Assembly: GCA_964036665.1 (NCBI GenBank)
Contig: OZ038526.1
Coordinates: forward strand, 8,308,001 to 8,372,000
DNA length: 64,000 nt
Reading direction: 5' to 3'
Source of the DNA: Gordius sp. MW1
Taxonomy: Eukaryota > Nematomorpha > Gordioida > Gordea > Gordiidae
The notes beneath the pieces were generated by a model. That model was given only the letters and a program-made list of their open reading frames with translations, did not search any database and was not told the DNA's origin. Positions 36,887 to 49,364 of this stretch are shown one piece after another (position 1 is the first letter of the stretch; each line of letters opens with the position of its first letter). Made by a program: the position numbers and the translations under genes.

Positions 36887-37698
36887 TTACACATACTCGG
36901 CGCAGCCGCCATTAATACCATTACCATTTATGGCGCACATAGTTTTATTGGTGCTGGTATTATTCGATAATTTCGGGGTTGAGAACTGAAGTTTTTTAGA
37001 TTTCCAAAAATTATCGAACCTTATTTTGGTTGTTCCATTAGGAAAAGTACTTGGTTTCGGCTTTTGAGCTATAATTGATAAGCTATTTAACAAATTTCGG
37101 GGTCCGGTAGTGTTACACGGACTCTTAGCATTTATGAAAGGTTTAGAATGATTAACAAGAACCTTAGGCGTAGGTGAACGGCATTTTTGTAGCATGGGGG
37201 TAGCTTCAATATCAGCCATGAGCGGCAGATTGAGCAATTGTACTTTGTCCAAAGGTTTTTTATTCTTTAAAAATTCAATTGAATTTCGGATTAAAAATAG
37301 TTTTTGAAGAATGTCGGCTCCTAAAAGGCACTTTAGCAGAAATATATTAACACCGCCAATATGTTTATTGTGCTTTTTGAGGCAAAAATTTTGGTACAAA
37401 AGTTCTTTATCCCATGAAAGGAAAACCAAGTGTTTGGATGTTGGAATGTAAACTGTCTAACATAAAATTTTTATTAAGTTAAGTGGTGATTTATATGAAT
37501 TATAAAAAAATAACGAATATTTACTAAAACAAGAAAAATGATTTAAATATAAAAGTCTTTCAGACTTACCTGAACGCCCATAAATGGTTTTGCAGTAGAA
37601 TAATTGTTAAAATTACGAAACAATAGTTCCCATTCAACGGAGTTAACGAATTGCATAGACTGGATATCATGCATGTAGTGGTCTCCTATTTTTGCCAT
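36887..37698 (-). CDS. two-exon gene of unknown function
   Basis: Exons on the minus strand are 37698-37570 and 37456-36887, joined in phase 0 across a 113-bp intron (donor CAG/GTAAGT, acceptor ATGTTAG). They give 232 residues ending CAEYV and stop. Residues 1-65 read MAKIGDHYMHDIQSMQFVNS, EWELLFRNF and KHLVFLSWDKELLYQNF, a compact hydrophobic and aromatic pattern consistent with a folded domain. From about residue 105 on it becomes low-complexity, rich in Ser, Pro, Lys and Asn, with several SPTP/STPK-like sites that look like phosphorylation targets. No signal peptide or membrane segment. I do not recognise the family. The clean splice signals and 190-codon open second exon argue for a real gene. 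Confidence 0.6.
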
Positions 37699-37704
37699 TA
37701 CACT

Positions 37705-39305
37705 TAAAAATGTGAAATTGAAAATGAATTAAGAATTTTATATATAGCTATAAATTTATACTTGTTTCGCTCTTCAGAATATCGCTCAAATAAACAAAAT
37801 CCTAATATGTTCCAAAGACGCCAGAGTTACTCAAAGAATTAATCTTAGTTAATATTAAATTTTGTTTTTTAATTTCGGTTAAACTTTATTATTTTAACAC
37901 AAAAATATTCCTATAAGCTAACAATTGATTAAATAGTCATGACAATCCTTCAGTTTACAATTAATAACAGTCGCTAATAAACATTTAAAATAAACGATTC
38001 AATTAGACCATAAATTTAGATGTAATAATTTTCTCGCTTGACATTAATTTTAAAATTATCGGAATTACATACTAATTGTTAAACGCATAGGTTACTTTAT
38101 AATTAGATAATAGATATAAACAATAGAGCGTGATGGAAAATGGCAATTTTTATTTTTGGCTCATTTCCATCATAGGAATAAAACAATATAAAAATTGACC
38201 GAATTACATTGAAATGGCTTCATTTGCTTTTGATTATATTAATCTTAGATTTCTTAGAACCATAAGAACTTTTAATAGATTAACTGATTACTATTTTTTG
38301 TGCAGTTAATCCGATATTTTGAAAGTGACGGTAATAAAAAAACAGATTAAACATATTAGAAGTAAATCAGTGAATAAATTTTTTAATAAAAAGTAGCTGA
38401 TTTTCATATGGAAGTAGCATCCAGACTTAAATGCTATTTTTGTTATCGACAATTTTACATTTTGTAAATTTTAAATCAAAATGAATAAGAAATATATATT
38501 TTTTTCTATTAACAAAGCTATTAAAAATAAAAATGCGGCATTATAAAATTGTGTATAATAATTCAGGCAATTCTTGATGTTTTTATGAAAATATGCTCTT
38601 TAACACGCCTTATGTAAAAATGTATTTAATTAAATTATGACATTTTGATTGTAAATAGAAATAGATACTAAAATAGACCCGTTGCTCTGGAATTTCTTAA
38701 ATAAAAATGTTCTGAGCTTTAAACGGAAAGGTAAATTTAATTGGCCGGGAGAAAAAAGATTTGTTTATTTATATTATTTTATAAAGTAAGAGGGAGGCTT
38801 TACCTTAACCTCAAAAATTTAAGGTTTATGGGGGTTACCTTCATTCCCGCTTCTACCATAGATTTAGATTAACAATTTCGCAATTTAATTTTTCAAATTT
38901 ATAACAGTAAATGTTTTTCTATACACTTTCTGATATATTATGCACATTATAGAATTCGCGATTAATTAGCAATATTGTAAGTATCGATTGAATTATAATT
39001 TTAATTACTTTTCTCTTTGTCTAATTAATTCTTTCTTTAATCTTTCTTAATAACACAACGCGACAATATTAATTTTGGGGCTATAATAAAAACAAAAGAT
39101 TTTAAAAGTAATTTGTAATTTCACGTATATTATGAATTGTGAATTAATCATAATAGATATTGAGTTCTCATTTCGAATATTATATCCTTAATACTTCCAT
39201 TCGTCGTAATCTTTTTGTGGGGAAACTTAAAGAAAGAGATCATAATTTTTATTACATGCGAGCCAAAGGGATGATTGAATTAAAGCTATTGTAAGTAAAA
39301 TGCAT
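37705..39305. other. no supported gene
   Basis: AT-rich upstream region of the unknown gene. At 39222-39294 on the + strand a frame reads ERDHNFYYMRAKGMIELKLL and meets a GTAAGT donor, so a short exon is possible, but no partner exon was found. Confidence 0.3.
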
Positions 39306-39312
39306 GCACACT

Positions 39313-39503
39313 AGTGTTGTAAAAGTGGCTGTGTTTTGTTTGGTCGACGTTTGGTTTTAGTCGATCAAACATAACCAGACCAAATTATTTTTCTTAGTCG
39401 ACCATTAGGTTTAGTCGAAATTTAAAAAACAGACCAGTCCACCGTTAGTCTTAGGTAAACCAAAAGTCGACCAAACAAAACCCAGCCGTTTTTACAACAC
39501 TAA
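39313..39503. mobile_element. 191-bp MITE with 8-bp target duplication
   Basis: Ends AGTGTTGTAAAA and complement, with GTTTGGTCGAC inverted repeats throughout. The flanks TGCACACT at 39305-39312 and 39504-39511 are identical, indicating a hAT-type insertion. No coding capacity. Confidence 0.88.
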
Positions 39504-39511
39504 TGCACACT

Positions 39512-40270
39512 ATCGAATGATTAAAACGAATTCATTTTTTGGTTACGTACATAGCTTCACATTTATCTTTAAAATATTTAAACCTACAATTTATAGTATT
39601 TTAAAACGTGATTATCATAAATCTTACTTTTACAAACATTGGTTTTGTCATTTGTGCTCTCTTGCTTACATTCTATCGAGTTGTGTTGTGATTATAATGT
39701 TTGTGTTTAAAGATTCTGGAGTTAAGTTACTCGAAGCCTAAAAAATATCGCGCTATCCTACAGTGTAGGCCAAGGATTATCATATACACTTAACATTAGG
39801 TCTGTAAATATAGCAACCGGCAAGTTAACATGGAAGTTCGTCACCCATTATATGGCAGATTAAATATGCTCAGGCAGTCAAGAAGACCCATAAAAATCAA
39901 CACAATCATGAGTCAGTCCTTAAAAGGGGCCAGAATCCTTCCCTTTTTAAAAAGTTAGAGCCCTCCCTAGGAGGTCGAAAGCGCTCAGAAGGACGATTCC
40001 TCACTCGTTGCATGGGAGAAAGATCTTTTTTCAATGGAGTTTAATGCATTTATATTTTCGCACTTTATCAACATAATTAGATCCATGACAAAAGGTATTT
40101 AACAAAACTAAAGTGTCTTTTTACATTTAAGCGTATTATTCCTATAGTTTTATCCTGTTTTAGCATCTTCGGAAAAAACTCATAGCCTTTTCCCAATGCA
40201 AATTTAATCTGCAAGCAATCACAATTTTAATTGCTAAATTTAACTTTAAATATTTTATAAATTCCTGGTG
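39512..40270. other. no supported gene
   Basis: Two short + strand frames occur: 39517-39741 with a hydrophobic stretch, and about 39830-39958, basic, starting MEVRHPLYGRL. Neither shows splice partners or known motifs. Confidence 0.25.
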
Positions 40271-40369
40271 TACAAGCGCGTAGCTAGGATTTTTTTAAGG
40301 GGGGGTGAAAACATTTTTAATATTTTTTTATTAATTTTAGTTATAATATTATAAAGATGAGAATGGTCC

Positions 40370-41690
40370 GTTTGGCCTACGCGCCGGGCATTAGATTTTC
40401 TATCGGGAGGGCATTATAACAAGATTCGAGCAATTCGGGCCTATCAAGATTTTTTATATAATGTATTATTTTGATTATGTGTATTATTATGTCACCTTTT
40501 TATTTTATTTTATAAAAAATGACGAAATTAATGCTAAAAATTTAAAAATCACTGACCGGGCAGCCTTAATAATTCTGCATGACTTATAAACGGGTTCAAG
40601 GCCCGACGGGCAATTTAGTTATAAAATGAAACTTGGCCGGTTTCATACCGTAAATAACAAGTACGGCCTCTAAACAGATATGAATTCTGTAAACGTTATA
40701 ATTAAGAGTCATTATGATACAAGGCTAATTTATCTTTTGCCCGGCGATTTTCTATGTTGAATTTCACCTTAGGTGGGAACATTTCGCGATGAGTTTTTGA
40801 TGAAGTTAATTTAATCTATCGATGAAAATATTATTTAATAAGTTTTCATTCTCCTGACTATTGAGAACTTCGTTGAGTGGTGCATGTGGTTAAGCGGAAG
40901 CGGATAAAAAAAATGTGGTTACATTAGGCAGGGATTTTAATAACATTTTGTAAGCTGTTAAGGTGTCGAGAGCATTCTTTGGACGACAGGTCTTTTATGA
41001 GACAAAGTCATATAACCATCTTATTTTAGCTGATGTTTGTTTTATTCAAATGCACTTAGGAAAAATTTAGCCAAAATTTTGCGGAAACAAGATTTTAAGT
41101 TACCCTATAATAAAGGATGTGACCAAGGAGAAGAATTGTTAATTTAAGTAAATCAAATGGATTTAGTTGAAATATTATTACAAAATTTCGCCTCTTGGCA
41201 AACGGTGGTGTAGATTTAATATCTAGTTCAAATAAATTAGCTTATTTAGCTTTCGCTAATTAAAAAGCTTTCTTAAATTTTATCTGTTTTGTAGTGTTAT
41301 CCGTCAGTCGAATCACCTGTTGAATGTCTCCTTTTTCTGCACTTGCTCTTGCATATGCATAGTAAGATTGCATAGCTAAAAAATTTATCCAGATATGAAA
41401 GGTAAGTTAAGTACAGACTGCCGAAGAAAACTACCCCTATAATTTATAAAATTGCTACCTCCTTGTGGGGAAGATGCTCAATCCAGTTTTTTTGGCAAGT
41501 GAACAAGTGAATTCAAAAAAAGGAAATTGATATGTAAATTCGTCTAAAATTTAATTGAATAGTTTACTAAAATATTTATAAATGTCTTAGTCTTTTATGC
41601 AACTATGAATACCCTTATTTTATTAATTAATTTATTAATAAAAAAACTTTTTAAAGTTTCTAGGGGGTTGGGGGAACGCTATTCTTCCCT
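40370..41690. repeat. dispersed repeat, copy B (partner at 17500-18880)
   Basis: GCGCCGGGCATTAGATTTTC block at the left, then ACAAGGCTAATTTATCTTTT, GGGAACATTTCGCGATGAGT, GGTGTCGAGAGCATTCTTTG and GGCAAGTGAACAAGTGAATT, in the same order as copy A with moderate divergence. A half copy of the G-run MITE (GCGTAGCTAGG plus G run, 40277-40315) lies just before it. Confidence 0.6.
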
Positions 41691-41699
41691 TTAGATTTC

Positions 41700-42760
41700 T
41701 TTTGAAAGCTAATTCAATTCTATTCACAATTTCACGTTAATTTGTGTTAACTTACAATCCCATGGTAAATATTTTAATTATAGAAAAAGGACAAAATTGT
41801 CAAAATTGAAGAAATATTTTTTTATTTTCCGCTAAGCTATTTTATAGGAATTATTGAGTTTACTTATTTAATCGATAACCATTAAGGTTATAAAATTATC
41901 AAGTGGTTATAACTTTAACTTATAATTGGCCTTAGTCAAAAACAAGCTATAAAATTTTTATTTCTTTTAGCAGTTGTTTATAAGCTAGGCCCTCATGTTG
42001 CAAAAGTTATAGGATTTGAAAGTATTATTTTTAAATTTTCATGAGTTCTAATTGTTCATTACAATACAACTTATATATCTACAAACTGAAAACAAGGCTA
42101 GATTGGCATTTTAATAAAATTTAAATTTTAATTAAACCTTTTAGGGTTGTAAAGGCGACTCATATATCAGTTAATTGATTAAATGTCATAAATTACCGGC
42201 TTTGAATGAAATAGTGTTTTTACATCGGATGTTTATCAGAATGGGCATATGTTGCTGTAAATAGGTATATCATGCTCAATGTAAAAAAGAAATTTAATAT
42301 AAACATTTTTGAGAATATTAATGAAAAAGGTGAGGAGTAAAAATTAATCGCAAATAAAAATGAGTCAATATGACAACTAGAACCTTGAGCCCATAGACTT
42401 TAGACTTCAACCTGCTTTGGTTTATTTTTTTGATATAGCTTTTCCCTTTGATTTTATATATGCAACCTTAAAGTCGATTGCAAAAAACGGAAGAACAACA
42501 CTTACCTAGGATTTGCCCCGACCCTTACATTTCATAACGAATAATATTGTATCAAACTAAAAATAAATTTATCTTTACATAATAGCTATAAAATAAAAAT
42601 TTAACACAATTAATATAAAATTAACTATCTTTAAACATGTAACCATGATAAATGGGACAAAAACAATTGCCAATATTACTCCCCGCCCCAAAAATGTTTT
42701 TCTAATTTGAAGTTTTTGATTTTTATTTCAAAACAATATTTTTTAGTTATACCTTGTGAT
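41700..42760. other. no gene seen
   Basis: AT-rich, stops in all frames, no transposon termini recognised. Confidence 0.3.
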
Positions 42761-42763
42761 GGG

Positions 42764-42850
42764 CGTAGCTAGGGTCGGGTCAAGGGGGCCAAGGCTCCCT
42801 CAAAGAGGGAAATCCTGGCCTTCGCCCCCCCCCCCCCAAAAAAAAAGAGG
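42764..42850. mobile_element. G-run MITE fragment
   Basis: TGATGGGCGTAGCTAGGGTC plus a G-rich segment and a 15-C run followed by an A run. Matches the left end of the GGCGTAGCC family; the right terminus is absent. Confidence 0.5.
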
Positions 42851-43276
42851 AAAAATTTTGGCCCCTGCTCACAAGCCATTATTTTTTTTATCTTATATAG
42901 CTACATAATGCTTATTTAAATTAGTTTTTAACTAAGTAATTTTCTAAATTAAGCTACTCGACTTTTTTATATTTATTTTAGCCTTATGCACGCAATAAGA
43001 ATAGCAAGCAGTTAGTTAAATTATTTTAAATATCCTTAACTTCGAAGGATAGCCTTAAATCGTATGGTATTCTCTTTGTGTGGCTTTATGTCATTTTACA
43101 TAAATTATTTTTTCGTATTAATATTTCGTTTCAATATTGGACCTTTACAATTGATTTATACAGACTCACTTTACGCCATACAAATTTATATAGTCCTTTC
43201 AATTACTTAGTTACCTTGTCATCTAACTATATGCATAATCCACAGTAAATATTTTTTATAGAGGATTATTTCGCTT

Positions 43277-43735
43277 AGAGACCTGCCGGGCCCCGTCTGT
43301 TCAGCGGGCCAGGCTTGCACGGGCTTCGTCTTTCTAGAAAACTATAATTTAGGGAGCTCGGGCAGGGTATAGATATAAGTAATGCACGCTAAAAACCCTT
43401 AACAAAATCATTTATAATTTTTTGGGTATTATGAATTTAAACAAAATCGTGTCTTTATAAAGTTTTATTAAATTATAATTATTTAATTTAAATTAGCATA
43501 AAAATAACATTACATTTTTTTCGTTACTCATTTTTTCATCAATATCTACACACGCATTTCATATTGATAAGTGTTAAAGACTATTTATAGACGAAGTCCA
43601 CTACAATCATGCCCTCTAAAAACCTAACAACGTTAGAATTAATTCAATATTTAGAAAGGTATGGACCGAGCCGAGTTTAGGGTTTTAAATTTTTGTAACG
43701 GGCGAACTGATTGAGGCCAATTACAGATCTTTAAC
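43277..43735. mobile_element. hAT fragment, GGCCCGG type
   Basis: Left end TTAGAGACCTGCCGGGCCCC; right side ACAGATCTTTAA resembles the complementary terminus. GC-rich repeats remain only at the left. No target duplication is visible, so boundaries are approximate. Confidence 0.5.
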
Positions 43736-44277
43736 ACCGCTCTCATGGTGTAAGTAGAAGGTAACCTAAAAAGGGGCAGATCTAGGATTTGGAATAAACT
43801 TCAATGAAGTGAATTTAGAAAGAGAAATTACACAAAGGAATATAAATGGCTAAAGGAAAAGTTTTTAATTGCCTATGACCCTCCAAGCTAGCTACGCCAC
43901 AGATCATATATAAATATGTGTGTTTTAAAATTTTAGATTTTTTTATTAAAATCTATTCGCCTATATATAAGTGACCCCCGATATAAGTCTCTGTCAGATT
44001 TTGATATAGTCACCAGCTAAAATGAAAATGATTATTATAAACATAATTAAAATAGTATTTGATAAATTATTTTTGAATGGCAAAAATTAGAAAAAGCTAA
44101 CTTTTCTATATTCTTTTAAGTTCTTTTATATCCTTTTAAAGCGCGTCAAACTAGTTTATAAAGTTCTTTGGATAGGTTTTAGGCAAGCATGTGCTGGGAC
44201 TATTTGACTTGTAAGCGTATTGTTTATAATTCGAAATCGTAATAAAAATTAAAAAAATGGTATACTTAAAAAAGTGC

Positions 44278-45300
44278 TTATGTTTTAACCAAACCCAAGA
44301 GGTTAACCAGCGAGACAATGTACTTGTCATCCTTAACATTTTTAAGATAAATTTAATTACAAGATTTTAGTTACCTTCCATAGATTAGGTAGTGCAACTG
44401 GTTCGATGGAAAATGGAATTTGGATCTATTCACCCTTTCCCAACTTTTCGTAGGGGTAAATTTGCATCGATTCTGAGCCAAGCAATCATCATTGGTCTGG
44501 ATGACGTCCTCGTCGCTATAAGTACAACCGAAAAAACGGCGAAATTTTACCGTTTCCATTGCATAATTGCAGTGTTTAGGCGGATGTTTAATATAGTTGC
44601 TGTCATCCCCTTCTTTTACACTGTCAAGCAAATGGACCCTTCGAACGTGACCTACTTTAAGGAATTTCCAACATTGATCCTTGTCCATGCCCAAAGGTTT
44701 GAATAGCGAGCCGTATACCGTCATCCGATAAAAACCGAGTTTGCACTTGATGTAGCGGTAGGCAAAGAAGGAAACCAAATGCAGTGAATTTATGATGACG
44801 GATAGAGCCATATAAACAAAAACATCACAATCCCTGTAGCAGATGGCACCCAAGTTTTGACGAATCGCATCTACGGAAATCGGGAATGTGTGATTCGTGA
44901 TATTAAATTGATCGCCGATCTTATTTCCCCCATTTACACCGACCATCGTCACTGACGGGGCACTCAGCACTGTGGGATAATTAATGAGATACCACGCTAA
45001 TGAACATAGCCCGGCGGCTGATATAAAGGCCCGAATGTATAGGATGTGCCACTTAGATAATACGGGGATTATCATGGCTACACATATAATGAAATGAGAT
45101 AAGTGCAGGAGGTAATAACGATTACTGGAAGACGACCACATTTTCTGCAACGGACAATGGTCTGAAAGTTGTTCCGCGGAAGGGGCAAATCTTTTATGTC
45201 GCATGTCATTGATTGCTAGGAGGCTGCGATCGCTTTGATTGCTTACCGACGTTAATCGACTTTCATACCAAACTAATACGCTCAAACTCGACCGATCCAT
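44278..45300 (-). CDS. divergent Popeye-domain membrane protein
   Basis: Long first exon 45300-44445, then 44397-44375 and 44331-44278; introns of 47 and 43 bp; 310 residues. After an N-terminal stretch, CPLQKMW and LLHLSHFIICVAMIIPVL start three hydrophobic segments (about residues 63-80, 85-106 and 158-182). Then comes the Popeye signature region: VFVYMALSVIINSLHLVSFF, YGSLFKPLGMDKDQCWKFLK. Popeye (POPDC/BVES) proteins are three-pass plasma-membrane proteins whose cytosolic domain binds cAMP and which act in muscle and epithelia. Here the cAMP-pocket motifs (DSPEW and FQVT) are not recognisable. The last part (RCKF ... KDDKYIVSLVNLLG) fits the end of the domain. An N-glycosylation site (NITN) lies between segments two and three. 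If the small exons are wrong, the first exon reads on to a stop at 44371. Family assignment is by motif only. Confidence 0.58.
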
Positions 45301-45309
45301 ACTATTGTC

Positions 45310-45700
45310 ACCACCGATATGATCTTGCTAATTAGGTAATGGCACGAGAAAAGTCACATTAGTGCGAGATAGGGCATCAGCTTAACAACAGTAAAAATAT
45401 GCTAATGGTCGGTTAAAATTTGTATTCAATGTTTGTAGAGTATGCAGTAAAAATTCGAATATTGATGTTTTCAACTGTTGGCACGAACAATTGCGCATCT
45501 AAAATACATACCTTGCATATAGACAACTATCTAAAACCATGTACACTACTTATACCTTAAATATTTTTAGTATCAATATTAAGTGTAATTAAAAGATTGA
45601 CGCATAATTTAAAGTCACTCACAATTTCTGTCTAAGAGATGGATAATAAATTTTTAAAAAATCTCAATAAATAATCGATTACGCGAATATTAAAATAAGG
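45310..45700. other. no gene seen
   Basis: Upstream of the Popeye-like gene; AT-rich with no recognisable element. Expected to contain its promoter. Confidence 0.25.
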
Positions 45701-45704
45701 CACT

Positions 45705-45871
45705 CATGGGCGTAGTCAGCATTCGAATTAGAGGGGGACAATAATGATTTCGGGAGGGGCAAATATATCATTTTTTGAAATTTTAAACATAATTTTAATA
45801 AATTTCAACAAATTTTTGGATTCATAGGGGGACAGCCGCCCCCCCCCCCTGTCCCCCTGGCTACGCCCATG
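45705..45871. mobile_element. G-run MITE, near-complete reference copy
   Basis: ATGGGCGTAGTCAGCATTCG, then GGGGGACAATAATGATTTCG, GGAGGGGCAAA, an AT-rich centre, CAGCCGCCCCCCC and CCCTGGCTACGCCCAT. About 167 bp with inverted ends, no coding capacity. It is the cleanest copy in the window. Confidence 0.8.
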
Positions 45872-45879
45872 CTAGCACT

Positions 45880-47385
45880 CATAAAGACTGATATTGGAAA
45901 AACATTTATTCAAATTATATCAAAGCCTTTTAGTAAAAAGGGACATTTTAGCTCACAATGATTGAATATAAGATATTAAAACTAGCTAGGAAATATGTCT
46001 CAAAATTATTATTAATTTATGGGATATTATGAGCCTCAAAGTTGCCCATAAAATTTTTATGCGTTGATTCTGGTTGTATTACACATAGGCATCCTCAATT
46101 GCACGGCTAGGTTATATTTTACCGATAGGGAGCATTGACATTAATTTTTATATAAGGTGGACATATGACTAGCTAACCCATCATACATTTTATGGTAATT
46201 ACTTGGAAACCTTGCCCACATTAGTTTCGCCTCCGTCCTACACCACGGAGACCTTACAAATTTTTGTCATCATTAAAAAATATCCAGGTTTTGAATAGGA
46301 ATAATTGATGATTGGTCAAACTTTCGCCCATTCCTAACCTCCCAAATGTCACCAGCGCAAAGGTGGTATTAGGGTTAGAATAAAAAAAACGGACCCTTTT
46401 CATGCAGACGAATTCGATCGATAAATATTAATTAAATTCAAGACCGCTTAACAATCATTGTCCATTCTATTGGGTCGACTTATTAGGGTCATATGAAAAA
46501 TTGCCTGAAGTGTAAAAGAATGAACACGTCTACAATGCTTATTAATTTTGAAGTGAATTAATAAATAGAAATAGTGACAGCACGTTAATAATTTATACGT
46601 TATCATGAAATAATGCAAGAAATTATATTATTTATGAGGACTCCTGTACAATCAGGTTAGACCTGGGCTCATGTACGAAAAAAAAGGAAAAATTTAATGA
46701 AATTATCGAAAAGAAAATTTGATGATAGTATTCAAGAAAAAGCTACAAAATCAAGCTTAACCTATTCTCAATGACGGCTCCACTCTCGTCCCATGGCAAA
46801 ATGACTTATCCCTTATTGGAAAGTTACATGTACCAACTTTTTTGCCCCTGGCCCTATCGTTATAGCAGAGGATTCTGCCCTCGTGGCATCCCTTATTTTA
46901 TTACCCATTGTTGCCTCATGTTCGGGTACCTTGGGTAAACAGGACAAAAGAAATCACAAAACATTCCCTGAAATCTAGATATTCTAATTCCTTATTATTT
47001 AAACAACAACTTTGAATTCTAAGAATGCTATACAACTTTAAAGCTTTAGCCCACTCTTGATCCATTTTACATCATAATATCTTTGTATTTTTCCAATATT
47101 ACCTTTCTTTGTGTTTATATATATGACTTTGTCTTTGTGCAAATTAACTTTTTAACTTTAAAAAACTTATGAAATAATAAAGCATAGCGCTAAACATACA
47201 TTAAGCTAAATAACGTATTTAAGTTATAAGTTATGAAAATTATAAACTCTGGTGAAAATTTGTTTGGAAAATAAAATTGTCGGTAAATACTTATGTAGGT
47301 ATAAGAGAATAGGTTTATATATGAAACTTGAGCGTTTCTAAAAATCAATCAATAGGCGTGATTATTTTAACAAAGCAGGTAGTTG
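45880..47385. other. no supported gene
   Basis: Mostly AT-rich. A + strand stretch at 46830-46980 reads NFFAPGPIVIAEDSALVASL then a hydrophobic segment, without start or splice partner; it may be decayed coding sequence. Nothing else recognised. Confidence 0.25.
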
Positions 47386-47388
47386 ATG

Positions 47389-49361
47389 TATTAATTGCTA
47401 TGCAATTTATGGGCTCGTTTTTTGTTGTCCGTCCGTCCGTCTGTCCGTCCGTCTGTCCGTCCGTCCATCCCTATCTATTTGCATTGGGTATATTAGGTTA
47501 TCGATTTTTTAAATTAATGCATGAGAAAGAGGTGCCCCACCCCTCATCTCTATCTCCCTCGCTGTGTTATTTTTTAAATTAATGCATAAGAGGTGCCCCA
47601 CCCCTCATCTCTATCTCCCTCGGTGTGTTATATATAAGATTTGTTAAATTATCTATTATATAATAAACATAAATAAAAGTTGTTCACTTTTAATTGCTAC
47701 TTTTAATTGCTATGCAATTTAACTAGTTATATAATAAACATAAATAGAAGTTGTTTACTTTTAATTGCTACTTTTAATTGCTCTGCAATTTAACTAGTTA
47801 TATAATAAACATAAATAAAAGTTGTTTACTTTTATAACTAGTTTTTGTTATATAATAAACATAGATAAAAGTTGTTTACTTTTAATGCTATGCAATTTAA
47901 CTAGTTATATAATAAACATAAATAAAAGTTGTTTACTTTTTAATTGCTATGCAATTTAACTAGTTTTGGGGTTAGAATCGCGGAGTTTTTTTTGACTCTT
48001 ATGATTGTTCTTGTTACTATCATTGATAATAAGAATTTTTGGCCGTCCGCTGGCTGCTGACCAATGAAAAAAATGACCATTGGCCAAAATGTGAATCGAA
48101 ATTATTTTTTTCGTTTTTTTTGACTATTATGATTGTTCCTGTTTCTACCATTGCTATTATGACTTTTTGGCCGTCCGCTGGCTGCTGACCAATGTTATAT
48201 AATAAACATAAATAAAAGTTGTTTACTTTTAATTGCTATGCAATTTAACTAGTTTTTGGGTTAGAATCCCAGAGTTTTTTTGACTCTTATGATTGTTCTT
48301 GTTACTATCATTGATAATAAGACTTTTTGGCCGTCCGCTGGCTGCTGACCAATGAAAAAAAAGACCATTGGCCAAAATGTGAGTCCGAGTTTATTTTTTC
48401 GTTTTTTTTGACTATTATGATTGTTCCTGTTACTACCATTGCTATTATGACTTTTTGGCCGTCCGCTGGCTCCTGACCGATTGCAAAAATGACCATTGGC
48501 CAAAATGTGAATCGAAATTATTTTTTTCGTTTTTTTTGACTATTATGATTGTTCCTGTTCCTACCATTGCTATTATGACTTTTTGGCCGTCCGCTGGCTG
48601 CTGACCAATGGAATAATATGACCATTGGCCAAAATGTGATTCGAAAACTTTTTTTTCGTTTTTTGACTATTATGAATTTATATCCACTTTTACTGTGTCC
48701 TGGCTGCTGACCAATGGAAAAAATGACCATTGGCCAAAATGTGATTCGAAAATTTTTTTTTCGTTTTTTTTACTCTTATGAATTTATATCCACTTTTACC
48801 GTGTGCTGGCTGCTGACCAATGGAAAAAAATGACCATTGGCCAAAGTGAGCATCAAAATTTTTTTTCCGTTTTTTTGGCTATCATTGACTTATAGAGTAT
48901 CTGTTGGTACTGTAGAGAAAAAGTGACCATTGGCCAAATTTTTGATTTTTTTAATTAAAAATTCAAATTCAACAAAAAGTTTCTCCCAACAATTCTCCAA
49001 ATTCTTAACATTGTGTTGTTTTATAATATAATGTTTGTTAGACCCATAATCACTAAAGGCCATAAAAACTAATGTAATACGCAACTAGATGCAAATACTA
49101 AATCTAACCCTAACCCTTGCCTATATTACATTTTGCCTTTATTACATTTTGCCTATAATGGAAAATTTGTATAAATAATTAATTAATCATTAGGCATTTA
49201 ATACCCCCTATAGGCATTCTCGCCCCTTCCCACCTTTCTCGCCCATAAATTGCATAGCAATGATACATTTATACGAAGTACAGATGAGTCGTCCCCCCTT
49301 CCCTTCCCTTCCCCTCTTCCCTTCCCTTCTCCCCCTTCCCACGAGGGCCGAAGGCCCGAGT
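47389..49361. mobile_element. Helentron-like non-autonomous element (HINE), copy 1
   Basis: Begins TATTAATTGCTATGCAATTT, in which AATTGC-TAT-GCAATT is a short hairpin, followed by GGGCTC and a GTCCGTCCGTCT microsatellite (about 47425-47465). Then come tandem units of about 60 bp (ATAATAAACATAAATAAAAG, 47640-47960) and of about 110 bp (GACCATTGGCCAAAATGTG, 47990-48930). Near the right is GCCCATAAATTGCATAGCAA, the inverse of the left terminus, then a C/T-rich run and GAGGGCCGAAGGCCCGAGT with a GGGCC/GGCCC hairpin. Subterminal inverted repeats, a GTCY-type microsatellite, minisatellite core and terminal hairpin are the layout described for Helentron-associated elements. No coding region. Confidence 0.6.
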
Positions 49362-49364
49362 TTA

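Noticed and set aside
39222-39294. Possible EB1-like coiled-coil exon (ERDHNFYYMRAK...)
   Set aside because: The resemblance to the EB1 motif is short and gapped, and no other EB1 exon is nearby.
44392-44706. 104-codon plus-strand open frame
   Set aside because: It is the antisense of the Popeye-like exon, whose minus-strand frame is longer and carries recognisable motifs.
48261-48730. Several overlapping minus-strand frames with repeated NGHF-like segments
   Set aside because: They are translations of the HINE minisatellite units; the same frames recur in copy 2 and carry no domain.
49110-49135. CTAACCCTAACCC resembling telomere repeat
   Set aside because: Only two units, inside a transposable element and present in both copies; not a telomere or interstitial telomeric array.
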